This document shows, piece by piece, positions 44,940 through 56,862 of a stretch of DNA of 64,000 nt. The stretch is taken from NCBI GenBank assembly GCA_033060915.1, contig CM065387.1, forward strand, positions 43,719,001-43,783,000. The letters run 5' to 3'. Each line of letters starts with the position of its first letter. The first letter of the stretch is position 1. The notes beneath the pieces are model-generated. The model saw only the letters and a program-made list of their open reading frames with translations. It did no database searches and was not told the origin of the DNA. Origin of the DNA: Euryodendron excelsum. Lineage: Eukaryota > Streptophyta > Magnoliopsida > Ericales > Pentaphylacaceae. A program made the position numbers and the translations under genes.

Positions 44940-45523
44940 TGGACCTAACCCATTATATGGATGGATCCAATCTTTTATATTTTCTCACTGAATTTGGCAT
45001 ACCCTGGATTTGGGCCTAGACTCCTATTGTGAAAAATGACCAGAATAATCTGCTCTGTCTTTATAGACAATTCCATGTTGGTTGGTGGAATAAAATGGAC
45101 AAAGAACTGGACAAAACTGTAGCAGAAATAGCTGCTGTTGTGAAGGATTATCAATAAGAATTTGAATTCCAAAGATCTCAATCTTATCCTTCAACATCCA
45201 AATTGGATATTATGAAAAATGCATTAAAAAAGTAAAATCTTCTTATGAAGGATAAAGAATTAATGTATGAATGTCTCCGCCAATTAAAAGGAAAATTTTT
45301 GGCCACCTTCAAATTTGATTCCGATTCAAATCAAGAGATGCAATCTCAATCATCTCATCACACCTGTCTAGCAAGAGAATCCCAAGATCCATATGAGAAG
45401 GATTCAGATCCTACTCCAACTACAGAAGATCTTCTTGATGCCATGCTTGAAATAATGGCAAAGAAAAAGACAAGAAAACCTCGCTCATCAGATAAGGATA
45501 AGGATAAGGACGACAAAAAGTAG
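44940..45523 (+). pseudogene. Pararetroviral ORF2 partial copy 3
   Basis: Starts inside ORF2 just after the leader (GGACCTAACCCATTATATGG) and runs to the Lys-rich end KDDKK. Stops lie at about 45154 and 45232. Together with the promoter behind it, it is the near-perfect reverse complement of 42000-41130. Confidence 0.8.
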
Positions 45524-45529
45524 TCGTCC

Positions 45530-45803
45530 CATGTGAAGGATATCTTTACTTTAAAGCTGTCGCAGTACACGACAAAAAGGTGTCTTGCCTTTGATGCAAA
45601 TGGCCGACCGACGCCAACTCATCTGGGCCCCACTCCATTTTGCGTCATTGCTTTCATAAAGCATTTTTTGACTTGTGTATAAAGTTGTCTCTCCGAACTT
45701 GTAATTAAAATTTTGGATTCCGGAATAGTTTCTTTCTTTTGTGTATAAAAAGGGACCCTTCACCCTTGTTGAAGACATTCGGAATCTCTTCTCTCTCTTC
45801 TGA
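45530..45803 (+). promoter_or_regulatory. Pararetroviral promoter, copy 3
   Basis: TATAAAAA at 45744-45751 and the same upstream blocks as copies 1 and 2. Viral similarity stops at about 45803, before the AATAAA, so the leader is absent. This copy faces the resistance gene about 1.2 kb away. Confidence 0.75.
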
Positions 45804-46640
45804 AACATTTAGAGGTTGATGTTCTAGACCACCTAAAATTTTATTACTAATATAAAATAAAAATATAACATGATATTTGCAGCTTACCTATACCGCTCTT
45901 TCTTTTATTTTTTCTTTGCTTCTCTCTTTCTATTAAGGCTTATCAAAAAGCCCGAGGCCCATAGGTTGGCCCTGGCCCAGGCCCAACTAGGCCCATCGAG
46001 CCTTGGCTTGGCCCATGACCCGAGGGCCCAAGCCCAGAGTAGTTAGGGTCGGGCAGGGCTTGATTTTGTAGCCACAGGCCACCTCGAAAGCCTAGTCCGT
46101 GATCTGCCTAGAAAAGCCCGACCTGTGGATGATTTTATTTTGTTTCCCAAAACTTTTACTTTTTTTGATGAAAAAGTACCACTGAGTACTGAGAGAAAGA
46201 GAGAGAACTTTATTCCAAAGAATTGAGTGATAAGAAAGAAAAAAAAAACAAAAAAATTCAAGAATCAAATGATTCAAACCCAAAAAATATGAGGTAAGAA
46301 AAAATCAGAAGGATGCCGACAAAAAGATAATACGTTTCTTCAAGTCACTCCACACACAGTCTCTCATTACTCATGCTACCAACTCTAATGGGGAGAAGAG
46401 AATGCTCAAGCCTGTCAAGACATTGAAGACAACATTGTCATAATGCCATAAACTTTAATAAAAAAATTAATAAAAATATTAATATAAAAAATTTAAAAAT
46501 TACTTAATGACTCAAGCCCAATCGATAAGCCCGGGCTCGAGCCCTGTCCATAAGTCCATTTCCCTGGCCCATAGGCAGGATCTGAGTCTCATAATTTTGG
46601 TCCATAGCCCGGCCATTGACAACTCTGACTTCCTATTATT
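45804..46640. other. Intergenic sequence with GCCC-rich inverted segments
   Basis: A GGCCCA/GCCCAGGCCC-rich block at 45935-46080 and a related block at 46505-46615 in inverse orientation flank AT-rich DNA. This suggests a degenerate non-autonomous DNA element of about 0.7 kb. TIRs could not be set exactly. Confidence 0.35.
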
Positions 46641-46974
46641 TCTCTATTTCTTTTAAGTTGTGTCAACAACCATCTCTAGTTACTTTATTTATACTAAATC
46701 AGGGATGCGAGGGGCTGCAGCTAATGGCTGCGGAGAAAGCTGGGGCGGCTAATACAGGTCATCCATTACGTCACAAAAGGGTCAAAATAAAAGCATCTAA
46801 TGTTTTTTAAAATTTTTGAAGAAGTAAAGGTCGAGTTGCAGTGCAATTTGAATATTTGGAAGTGTTTTAGACGCGCTCTCGCTAGACGACACAATAACTT
46901 CATTCAAACAACAGGATTTCTCAAAGCATTTTATTGGGTGGTTTGCATTTTCATTCCCTGTGAAGGCAAAAACC
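46641..46974 (+). promoter_or_regulatory. Upstream region of the resistance gene
   Basis: About 330 bp between the GCCC-rich block and the start codon. An AT-rich TTTATTTATACTAAAT at about 46683-46700 is a TATA candidate. Nothing decisive. Confidence 0.3.
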
Positions 46975-49509
46975 ATGGCAGAAGAAGCACATGCTGCTGC
47001 AGGAATCATTACAAAGGTGGTTTCACTTGCTACTGAAGAGATAAACCTCGTATGGGGCTTTAAAGGCGAGCTTGAAAGGCTTCGGGAGAAGTTGAAAATG
47101 ATCCAACTGCTTATAAGGGATGCAGAGAGACGGCAAGGAAGCAACGAGGCAGTCGAATTATGGCTAAAGAAGCTGAAAGGCATAGCTTATGAGGCCGATG
47201 ATGTGTTGGATGACTTTTCATATGAAATCCTCCGACGCAAGGTGGAGATTCGCAACCAAATGAAGAAAAAGGTCGGCAACTTCTTTTCTTCATCCAACTC
47301 CATTGCATTCCGTTTTAAGATGGCTCACAAAATTAGGAACATTAATGAATCGTTAGATGAAATCAATAAGCAAGCCGCTCAATATGGGCTCCAACAACTG
47401 AGATATATTGACAGTATTCCTCAAATCATCGAAAACCGGGAGACCCATTCCTTTCTTGATGATTCAGAAATTGTTGGGAGGAGGGATGATGTTTTGGATA
47501 TAGTAAAGATGTTGGTTAACGCAAGCAATCAAGAAGTTCTCTCTGTCATTCCAATTGTGGGTATGGGTGGCGTCGGAAAGACTACGTTTGCTCAATTAGT
47601 GTACAACCACGAGCAGATAAAACAACATTTTAACATAAGAATGTGGGTGTGTGTATCTGATGACTTTGATGTCAAGAGGATTTTAAGAAAAATCTTTGAA
47701 TCCCTCACTAAAAATACTATTGCTCTAGAGGCTAAGGATCCAATACTTCAAAGCCTGCAGAAAGAGTTGGAAGGGAAAAAATATCTTCTCATACTTGATG
47801 ATGTGTGGAACGAAGATTGTGTGGTATGGGAGGATCTAAGAAATTGTTTATCAAGTATTAGTACAAGTCCAGGAAATGGTGTCGTTGTGACTACTCGCAG
47901 TGGTCAAGTTGCATCTATCATGGGAACTCTTCCTTGGCATAGTTTGGAAAAACTATCACACAAAGATTGTTGGGCAATATTTGAGCAAAGAGCATTTGCA
48001 ATTGGGGGACCACCAAGGACTCCACATTTAGAGGCCATAGGAAGGGAGATTATAAAGAAGTGTGATGGTTTGCCTTTAGCAGCTAAGGTTCTTGGAGGAA
48101 TGATGCATTCTAAGATGGAGATAAGTGACTGGCATTCCATTCAAAATAGTGAAATTTGGAATTTGCCCGAAGATGAGAATGGAATTTTGCCTGTATTGAA
48201 GTTAAGTTTTAATCATTTGCCATGCCCGATTTTGAAACAGTGTTTTGCATATTGTTCAATTTTTCCCAAGGACTTTGAAATTGAGAAGGATGATTTAATC
48301 CAACTGTGGATGGCACAAGGTCTTCTTCAACCCACTGAGAGCACCAAAGAGATGGAGGATGTAGGTAACTCGTATTTCAATATATTGTTGTCGAATTCCT
48401 TATTCCAAGATGTGGAAAAAGATGAGTACAGTACTATTAAATATTGTAAGATGCATGATCTTGTGCATGACCTTGCTATCTCTATTTCTAGATATGATTG
48501 CATAACTCTGAAGGATAGTGGTATGAATGATATTTCTGAGCTTCGGCATATATCATTGATTTCTCACGAAGGTGAAATACCACAAAATTTTCAAAAATTG
48601 AGATCAGTATTTTCAAGGGATGATATCCTTGTTAACAGGTCAAGGAAGTTCAAATGCATGCGCGTTTTAAATTTACAAAGAAGCAAAATTAGAGAGTTGC
48701 CGCTATCTATTGGCAAGATGAGACATCTAAGGTACCTTGATGTGTCAAGGACTGCAATTCAAGCATTGCCCATAACCATCACAAAGCTTTACAATTTGCA
48801 GACATTGAAGCTTCTAGGTTGTCGGTCTTTGAAAGAGCTTCCTAAAGAGTTTCATAAGCTGGTTAGCTTGAGGCATTTCTATATGGATGATGATGAAGAG
48901 CGTAGAAAGTTAATGCCATTGGGGATGGGCAAGTTGACTTGTCTTCAGACATTACCATTTTTTGTTGTGAGTGAGGAACAAGGCTGTCAAATTGAAGAGT
49001 TGGGATGCTTAAGTAATCTCAAAGGTAAATTGAAGATCTACAATCTCGAGTGAGTGAGAAACAGGGAAGAAGCTGAAAAAGCAAATTTATCAAGAAAATC
49101 AAAGATTCATAGGTTAGAATTTTATTGGAGTGATGGAGGGGAAGAAGGCACTAACAATCATGAGAATGTCTTGGAAGGCCTAAAACCTCATGGGGATCTA
49201 AAAAGTTTAAAGATTGAAAACTTTGGAGGAGGAAAATTCGCATCATGGATGATGAGTGATAGGCTGCTTCTTCAGAGTTTGGTAAAGATAGAATTAAGGG
49301 AGTGCAAGAGATGCCAACAAATCCCAACACTTGGACACCTTCCCTGTCTCAAGTTTGTTGAGGTAGTCGGATTGCATAATGTGAGGCGCATTGGTGATGA
49401 ATTCTATGGTATTGGTGGCAGTACTAGTAGTAATGTGGTAGCAGGAGTAAAAGTATTTCCAGCACTGAGAAAACTCGCTTTAATAGAGATGCCAAACCTA
49501 GAAGAATGG

Positions 49510-49544
<35 letters not shown>

Positions 49545-50676
49545 GTTGGATTTATTTCCTTGCCTTGAGGAATTGAGTATTGAGAGTTGTCCCCTGTTGA
49601 TTAGCTTTCCAGGTCATTTTCCATTCTTGAGGGAATTGTTTATTGACAAGATCAACAGCGTCGCAATGGAAAAGATGAGCAAAAAAATGACGTCTCTCAC
49701 CTCCCTTGAAATGTGGAATGTCTCAGGGTCAGGAATTGATGTTGTCCTAGAAGATTTGTTGGAAAACAATAGCAAAACCCTTAGAACGTTGACCATATGG
49801 AATTGCAAAGAGCTGTGCTTTCTGCCAAGTCACCTGCAGAAGCTTGCGCCCCTTGACAGGTTAAGAATATGGCAACGCCCTAATCTAAAAGAAGCAGAAA
49901 CATGCAGTGTTGGCCTAACATCTCTTCAAGAGCTTGCCATTCGGGCCTGCGAGAAGTTGACATGTTTACCAAAGGGGCTGTTACGAACCCTTGTATCCCT
50001 TGAGAGATTAAATATATGGGACTGCCCTAATCTGACTGGCAATCCACACGATGATGATGAAATACGCAACCTCACGTCCCTTCAACGTTTGCAGATTCGC
50101 AGATGTAAAAGATTGAGGACTGTGTGGGAAAAGGGGCTGTTCTGTCGTCTAACCGGTCTTCAGAGGTTACAGATAGGGGGATTTTTAGAGGAGCTTCAGT
50201 ATTTCCCCTGGCCGTCCTCCACCTCCCAAATTGCTGCTGTTGAAGAGGTTGATATGGATATCCAACATCAACCCCATGGCCACCACCAGTACCCTTTTGT
50301 CTCACTAAAGTCTCTAACATTGTACGGTTGGCCAAAGCTCAACTCTCTGCCCTATCAACTCCAACACCTCCCTGCCTTGACAGATTTGAGTATTTGGGAA
50401 TTTAATGGGTTGGAAGCTCTGCCGGACTGGCTGGGTAACCTTTCCTCGGTTCAAGTTCTAAACCTTTGGAAATGCAAGAATCTGATGAATCTGCCTTCAG
50501 CGAAAGCGATGCGACGCCTCACCAATTTACGTAGATTGGATATTATTCATTGTCCCCTTCTCAAGGAAAGATGCAACCAAGATAGCGGGCCAGAATGGCA
50601 CAAGATTTCCCATATTCCATCAATCCGAATAGATGGGGAGCTGACTCTCAGCAGAATAAATGAAGATTATGTCTGA
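46975..50676 (+). pseudogene. CC-NBS-LRR (CNL) disease-resistance gene, RGA type, broken by one in-frame TGA
   Basis: Intracellular immune receptor that binds ADP/ATP and senses pathogen effectors. ATG 46975 is preferred over 46960 because of its AACCATGGC context and the family-typical MAEEA start. Intronless. Residues 1-150: coiled-coil Rx-like domain with ADDVLDD (74-80). NBS: P-loop GMGGVGKTT 196-204, [14 protein letters not shown] 224-232, kinase-2 LLILDDVW 271-278, [13 protein letters not shown] 302-309, GLPLA 365-369, [16 protein letters not shown] 423-433, MHDLVHD 493-499. The MHD motif is intact. LRRs run from about residue 545 to the end. TGA at 49051-49053 stops it after 692 residues; the frame then stays open for 540 more codons to TGA at 50674. 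Without the stop the length (about 1233) is normal for the family. It could make a truncated CC-NBS protein with few LRRs, or be a very young pseudogene. Confidence 0.93.
49510..49545 (+). repeat. TCA microsatellite coding for poly-Ser inside the LRR region
   Basis: About twelve TCA repeats encode a run of serine between EEW and LDLFPCLEEL. It keeps the reading frame. Length is likely to vary between alleles. Confidence 0.95.
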
Positions 50677-51480
50677 AATCGGTATGCTATATTTCTACGA
50701 TTTCGCGTATTCCATCAATCCCTGCTTTCCCCTTATGTTGTTTTCTGTTTTGTTTCCCTATCCAACAACAGCCTTTTGTTCACAAAAACCTTTCCCATGG
50801 TTGTTTTCTTCTTCTGCATTCTTCCACATTATGAGCCACCTAATTAATCAGTTTCCAAGAAACATTAAACAACATCCTTAACGCGTGACATTCATCCATA
50901 GAGACAATTGTGGAATCTTTTTTATCTTAATTATGTTTATGGATTGATCAACGTATGTATATATCTAGCTCTATATCTGATTTGATTCACTTATTAATTA
51001 ACATTATCGTTTACATAGTCAATCAGACATCAATGCTAGCGACATATTAATTGATCTTCACCGTAGATTTCGCATCATGATATATAAACCTTAAGCTTTT
51101 TTTGAATTTTAGAAGCCAATGAGTTAAAAACGCGCCAAAAATGTTTAACATCACCATTGCCATTGCGGTCTCTAAGTAGTCCTTATGATTGATGTTGATA
51201 ATTTACGTCTTAGATACGAGGTCATTTTCTACTGTGGATCATAAAAGGTCTTATATTCATGCAACAACATATAGGGTTTGCTCAAAAAATAATTGGTGAT
51301 TCAAGTTTTCCTTGCAAAATCATCGATGTTGTTGCCGTGCTTTTGAGATTCAACTTGATGTAGGAAACATCTCACCAAGTGCAGCTATGGCTGCTCAACT
51401 TGTTTATTTTAGAGATCTGTTGAAGCTACAGACATTTTAACTGGTATTTTTACCATCTTCATGCAGAGATGTGTAAACTT

Positions 51481-51546
51481 CAATGCCTTTGCTGCCGGTT
51501 TTAAAACGAGATTCAATGCCTTTGCTGCCGGTTTTAAAACGAGATT
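51481..51546. repeat. Perfect 33-bp tandem duplication
   Basis: CAATGCCTTTGCTGCCGG and the following TTTTAAAACGAGATT occur twice without a mismatch (51481-51513 and 51514-51546). Confidence 0.97.
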
Positions 51547-53413
51547 CGAGTAAGATCTTGATAAAGTAAATAAAGACTTTATACAGAAAGAACAAGGTGA
51601 AGAAGAAATCTTCTACTCTTGAGGTAACCAGGGTGAAGAAGAAATCCCCCCTGATTCTCTTATCAGTTGATTTTTCCTTCGTTTTTTCTTTTCTCTTTTG
51701 ATTTTGCAGAAGATCTATGCTCTCAAATTTAATCGTTCTCTTTTTCTTCACATTTTACTAAAAAAAAGGAGAAGTAGAACGTACTATCTTGTTAGCTAAT
51801 CCAACTTTTTGGCATGATTTCTTGGGTTTTCAGGATATTTTATTGGCAATGTGTAAATTCTCTCTTGCTCTGATAACAAGAATTGATCACTTAGTTTAAC
51901 TTCCCAAAGAAGTTTAATTAATTCAGATCATGTTTTTTTGGAAGGATTTCAGTTATTAAATTCGCTTAATTTCTCATATCTGTCGTCCTTTTTTTTCTAT
52001 CAATGAACATTTAGATGTCAATAGTATTTTACTTTTTAGTGTCGCTTGATATTTTACTTTGCTTGACCTAAATCAGTAGATTTGATCCATGCAAGTACAC
52101 TGAGTTCAAACTCAAATGTACAATTAGATTGTGTCACTATCTTTCTCAGTTTGCATGTTCATGCAAAGCTTTGTTGTTTCGATCATAAGAAAATACATTC
52201 TGATTGCAGGCAAAGATTAAAAGGAAAAAGGATAGAATGCACAACTCAAGATCTACTTTTCCCCAGGTAAAGCAGTGCTAATTAACATTGTGATTTTAAA
52301 ATTTTCACACCTAAAAACCTATTATCCATTTAGAGCCCCTCAACAACCCCCTACCCAGCTCTTTCTTATATCAATAAGAAATCACAGCCTCAAGTATCAA
52401 TCTTATATGTTTTGTAACACCCCTTTTTCACTAGTTTTAGCTTCTTGAGTAGGTTAGTTGTTGATGTTATATTATTGTTTACTCTTTAAGATTAAATTAT
52501 AATGAACATTTGAGTATTACCAGCTAAGAAGCAATGACACTTCTAAGAAGGTGCCATGTCTGTGTCCATGTCCATGCTTCTTAGATTACCAGTAAGAGAA
52601 ATTTTACATTGACTTGCAAGTAAAATCTTCTATTTACTAGTTGATGAAAACTGAAATTTTAAGTTAATTGTGTCATCCAAATTTTCTAGATAATGCTTGC
52701 ATGCTATCAGTTGCATTTGTTTGAAGTTTTCATGTTTTTCAGACTGGCATCATTTTCAATTGTTAGTAATTGGTTTTACTCAGTGCATTGTTATCTCAAG
52801 AAGGGAAAAGCCACTCTGATTTGTGTGACCTCGGGTGAGGGTGAAAATAACATTGCTTTTCTTTCAAGAAAGAGATTTTCTAATTTGAGACCACTGTTTT
52901 GAATTCTTTTAGTACATATACGAGTAGCAACTTCTTTTCGAATTGCTGTTTTGGTGTATATATGATTGTCAACTTGTTAGATACTTTTTGAGTACCAGAG
53001 AAATCCAATGATGCTGTTTCTTCAAAGGAGACCACTTTTATCTTGTATATTTTGTCTTCAATGAGACCACTGTTTTGATTTCTTATGAGTACAAGAGCAA
53101 TCCCTCTAGTGTTATCTTGTATATCTCCTTTGTGGTTGTAAATTGTAATGAATTCATCCTTTGAACCAAAAGGAGCTTTTGTACCACAATTAATGAATTC
53201 ATCCGTTAAAATTTAGAAAGAAAAATAAACAAAAGAAAAATAGTTACTGAAGAGCTATTGGATCTGTTTCTTTGTTTTACAAAATTCCATTTGGTATACT
53301 GTTTGTATCCATGAAGAGAATGTTTCAGCCATTTGATTGTTAGAGTTAAGTTTTCCTTTTCTTAATTTTTTTTTCCCTCTTTGCTTTATTTGTGCGTGTA
53401 AGATGAAGCTTAT

Positions 53414-53511
53414 ACATTGACTGTTATGTAATACGTTTCAAGATGGGGACCACAAAAAGCGAACATTGACTGTTATGTAATACGTTTCAAAATGGGGACC
53501 ATTTTCTTTTG
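53414..53511. repeat. 49-bp tandem duplication
   Basis: ACATTGACTGTTATGTAATA and CGTTTCAAGATGGGGACC recur at an offset of 49 bp with one change. Confidence 0.92.
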
Positions 53512-54849
53512 TGGTGATACATTTTGAGTAATTCCAAATTTTGTAGACCAGCCATTTTATTGACCAGCTATAAACACTTGGACGACTACCAAAAATTCAA
53601 CTACATTGTGGAATATGAAAATGATGTCGATAATAATTTTCTTCTTAATTCAGCATTGTCAACTTAAATCTCATAAAATTTCCAAATCCATAGCCTACTT
53701 TTTCATCTTTTTCATCTCAGATTGAAATTGGTCCATTGTGCGTTATTATTTTTTACTGAGCTCTCAACACACACTGGTGAAGTCTTCACCAGTAATAAGT
53801 GCATTTTTTCCATGCCTTAATTGTCTTTTATTCAATATCATTCTAGTTCTAAGAGTGAGATTACTAAGAAGCTTATGAAATGGTATAACTTGTGGCAGAG
53901 TATACATGCTACATGGAGTTCCGGTGATCCTTGATGTATAGATGTTGGATTTATTGCCTCTCAGCAATACAATCAACAAATGCAGGCCATTAATAATTGA
54001 AATAGGGAGGAGAGGTAATCATGGGTGCACATGTTATTGAAGCTTCTTATGTTGTTCCTTAAATGTTGCCCTTAAGCTGAGTTACTTATTCCGTAATGTT
54101 CACAGTTTCATAGTTCCACCTGTGCGTTAAAGATTTTCATTGACTAAAAAATAAATAATTTCCGTAATGAAAAGGTATCCAAAATGCTTTTCTATTTACC
54201 TTCGAGACAAACTTTCAATTACTGTTGCTAATTGAAACAAAATTAGGATGCAAATAATGGTACCATGATGTTATTATTGAAGCCCTTTAATGTTGAATAA
54301 ACTGATTTTCAAAAAATGGGAAGAGAAAAGGACTTCCAATGAGTATTAGAGTTTGATTTGAAACTTGGTTTTTCAGAACATGAGAATTATTAAACTCTCA
54401 CAACCAATTCATAAAACCAATTTTCAGTATCTTTTGAAATACAATTGTATTCAATTTTTATCAATGCTGAAAGAATCATTAATCTATTGTATTGGAATGC
54501 TCCAGAAATTTGGGGATTTAGGTTACCTCAAGGAAGCACTTGCAGAAACTCAGACAGCCTATGAGGATCATGTAGTACTTCTTCCAATTGCAAATGACGG
54601 TATAACTTTGTCCCAGGCATTCGGTCAATGAATTGTTAACATCGTAATACACAACCTTTTTGAGTATTTCTGTATTTGATTTTTCTTTGCATTTGCATTT
54701 GTTGGTTCTCATTATGTTTGTCATTCCCTAAGAGAAGGTTACTATATTTGTGGCATCTTAATATACTACTGTAAAATTCAGGAGAAACGGGCGAGCCTCA
54801 GCAGTTGAGAAGCTCGCAATCCCCTCCCTTTACCCTCTCCTAACTAATG

Positions 54850-54890
54850 GAAAATATATGTATGTGTATATACATATATATATATATAGT
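54850..54890. repeat. TA/TG microsatellite
   Basis: Alternating ATATGTATGTG and TATATATATATA tract. Confidence 0.8.
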
Positions 54891-56564
54891 ACTTCAAAAT
54901 TAAGAGAAACCACTTGGAGTTTGTTCCATGGAGATAAAACAATTTCACTGTATTTTAGGTAGGTTTTGAAATAAGTCTAGTTTTGTATTTAATACAAGTT
55001 GAGAGGAGACTCAATTGCTGCAATAATGAGATCATGAACTCATAACCACTGATCTAATGCCCAATTTCGCCTATTGTCGGTTTAGCTGATGAAGTTTATA
55101 CCTTAATTGATATAGAACAGATAAAGAGTTGATGTCCTATGTGGGGGTTGCAGAGAACTTAGCTTTATTACTTTGGTCTGCATCTTATTACGCAAAAAGG
55201 ATAAAAATCAACAGATTAATGCATGTCTTTCTCACCACTGTAATTAAAAATCTTTCTCAAATAGTTGGCAGAATGCTTTTTTGAGTCATATTGATTTTTT
55301 GGATGCACAAAGGCAGTGTGAGTAGAAGGCATTAATCTGCGGATGAAGTCGCAACAAGTGAACGACAGTCTACTTGGAGAATTGAAACACACGTAATGCT
55401 ACCTTTTTCTGTGATATGACTATGCATCTCTCTTACCTTGTTTTGAGACACTGTCATAGGATCCATCAATCTAGCGTAAATCTGCATCTTTATGGAGCAG
55501 CATCTAATGAATTATATAGCATTCTGTTGCCTTATGTTTCTTCTTTTTCTTCATTTCTTAATCAAGTTTGCTTGATTACAAGTTAAAATGCCCATTAAGT
55601 CATCTCCTAGTGAAATGAAAAGTTTTGTGCATTCATGTGTACAATGTTCCATGTGAAGCAAAAGGAATAATTTTGTCTATAGTTTTGGTTCATAAAGATT
55701 AAGTGTTTCTCAAGATTTGCAAATTTAACTCTGAAAGTGGCACAGAAACTGTCAATTTGGTTTCCTTTCCTCTTAATTTTTCTCTCTTTCTCTCTCCCCA
55801 CCATTCATTGGTTATTCAATTGTTCTGGAAATCTCCTTTTTGACAAAGTGCAGACTAGTTAATGTTGGTTTTCGAAGCCTGTTATAATTTGCTGCAATAT
55901 GAGTTGCTGCTGCAGAGCTCAAAACAGAGGATTAGAACAGGACTTCAAACTTAAAAAACTTTTCTCTATTGGACTGTGAAGGCTTCCAACTTGGGATCAC
56001 TTCAACATCCTTGTGTAGATGTACATAACAGCTTCTAGAGTTCAAAAGAAATCTGTAGGAACCTCATTTAGTGCTCTTCATGGGCTACAAACAGGCTTCT
56101 GATTTTTTCTTCTGCAACAATCCTAAAGAATTGGACATTCCACATATCATTGACTAAATCAGAATTATTTTGACAAAGTGCTTCTTAATGACCAAACAAT
56201 TGGAACTGGCATCTCATCTAGTGGTGTGATTACAAGAAATCAGGGACTGAGTCTTTCAATTCTTACACCAAAATTAGATTTCATTTTTTTATTCCCGGGA
56301 TTTTGTTTGTTTCAGAATCTAAAATCATGTATGCAAAATGTTCTCTTGTTCCCGTTTCAGTACAGACCCAAAATCCGAAAACAGCAAAGCTGGGTTAACG
56401 TTGTTTATAAGTGCTTGGTCTAGAATACTCTGACCTAGCCTCTGAGAGTGAGAGAGAGAGTAACTCTTTTTTTCCCTTTAGTGGTCTTTCATCTTATAAA
56501 TGTTATTTCAAAAATAGCAAAAAGAATGTTAATTAGAACCGGAAAAAAAAAATGTCTAAAAGAG

Positions 56565-56862
56565 GGCTGGATCTACTGAAGAATTTAGAAAGTTCTTCAT
56601 ATGATATTTCAATTTGCCTCTACTGTACCTTTAATTATAATAGGCATGCTATTTAGCACCAATTATGATAATCAGAAATGAGGACATTTATCACGAACAA
56701 CAATTAGTACTGTAAGCAGAGTTTTGCTATTTGATGTGTATAAAGTCATAAACTTCCACTCGTGACATGGGATCACTATGAAATCCACAACCATATTTTC
56801 ATATGATTCTAAGAATCTCTGGTGATCTGGAACAGATAGGGTTTTCATAAGGATGGAATAGA
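56565..56862. repeat. Second copy of the 15125-16450 segment, left of the insertion
   Basis: Carries the 15125-15195 blocks at about 56570-56635 and the 16215-16390 blocks at about 56690-56850. It lacks the hAT, TRIM-like and MITE insertions of the first copy, and ends with the target duplication ATAGA at 56858-56862. Confidence 0.78.

Larger units (their letters stand above)
41080..45803. mobile_element. Endogenous pararetrovirus (Caulimoviridae, florendovirus/petuvirus-like), rearranged
   Basis: A left arm on the minus strand (43690 down to 41080) carries RT, RNase H, a second ORF and the viral promoter. A right arm on the plus strand (43690 to 45803) carries the protease, an ORF2 end with promoter, then a second ORF2 and promoter. 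There are no LTRs and no integrase, as in caulimovirids. The order RT-RNase H, then a second ORF overlapping its end, then promoter fits florendovirus organisation (inference). Every frame has stops, the catalytic protease Asp is lost and no movement or coat protein region is seen, so it is an inactive relic. It ends 1.2 kb upstream of the resistance gene. Confidence 0.85.
50677..56564. other. Downstream region of the resistance gene; no protein-coding gene recognised
   Basis: Mostly AT-rich. A few exon-like pieces are bounded by AG and GT (for example about 52209-52265, TTGCAG to CCCCAGGTAA; and about 55312-55391). They could be 3' UTR exons of the resistance gene or an independent non-coding transcript, but this is speculative. 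Short frames such as 54365-54631 show no domain. Small repeats inside are listed separately. Confidence 0.4.

Noticed and set aside
41080..45803. An active or complete virus
   Set aside because: Stops in every frame, missing regions, inverted order and loss of the protease Asp show a relic.
46797..47308. Minus-strand frames across the start of the resistance gene
   Set aside because: Shadows of the CNL coding sequence.
49051..49053. Programmed readthrough or selenocysteine at the TGA
   Set aside because: Higher plants do not use selenocysteine in this way, and no known readthrough context (such as CAR-YYA after the stop) is present.
54365..54631. 88-codon frame as a gene downstream of the CNL gene
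   Set aside because: No domain, no codon bias that I can see, no conserved context.
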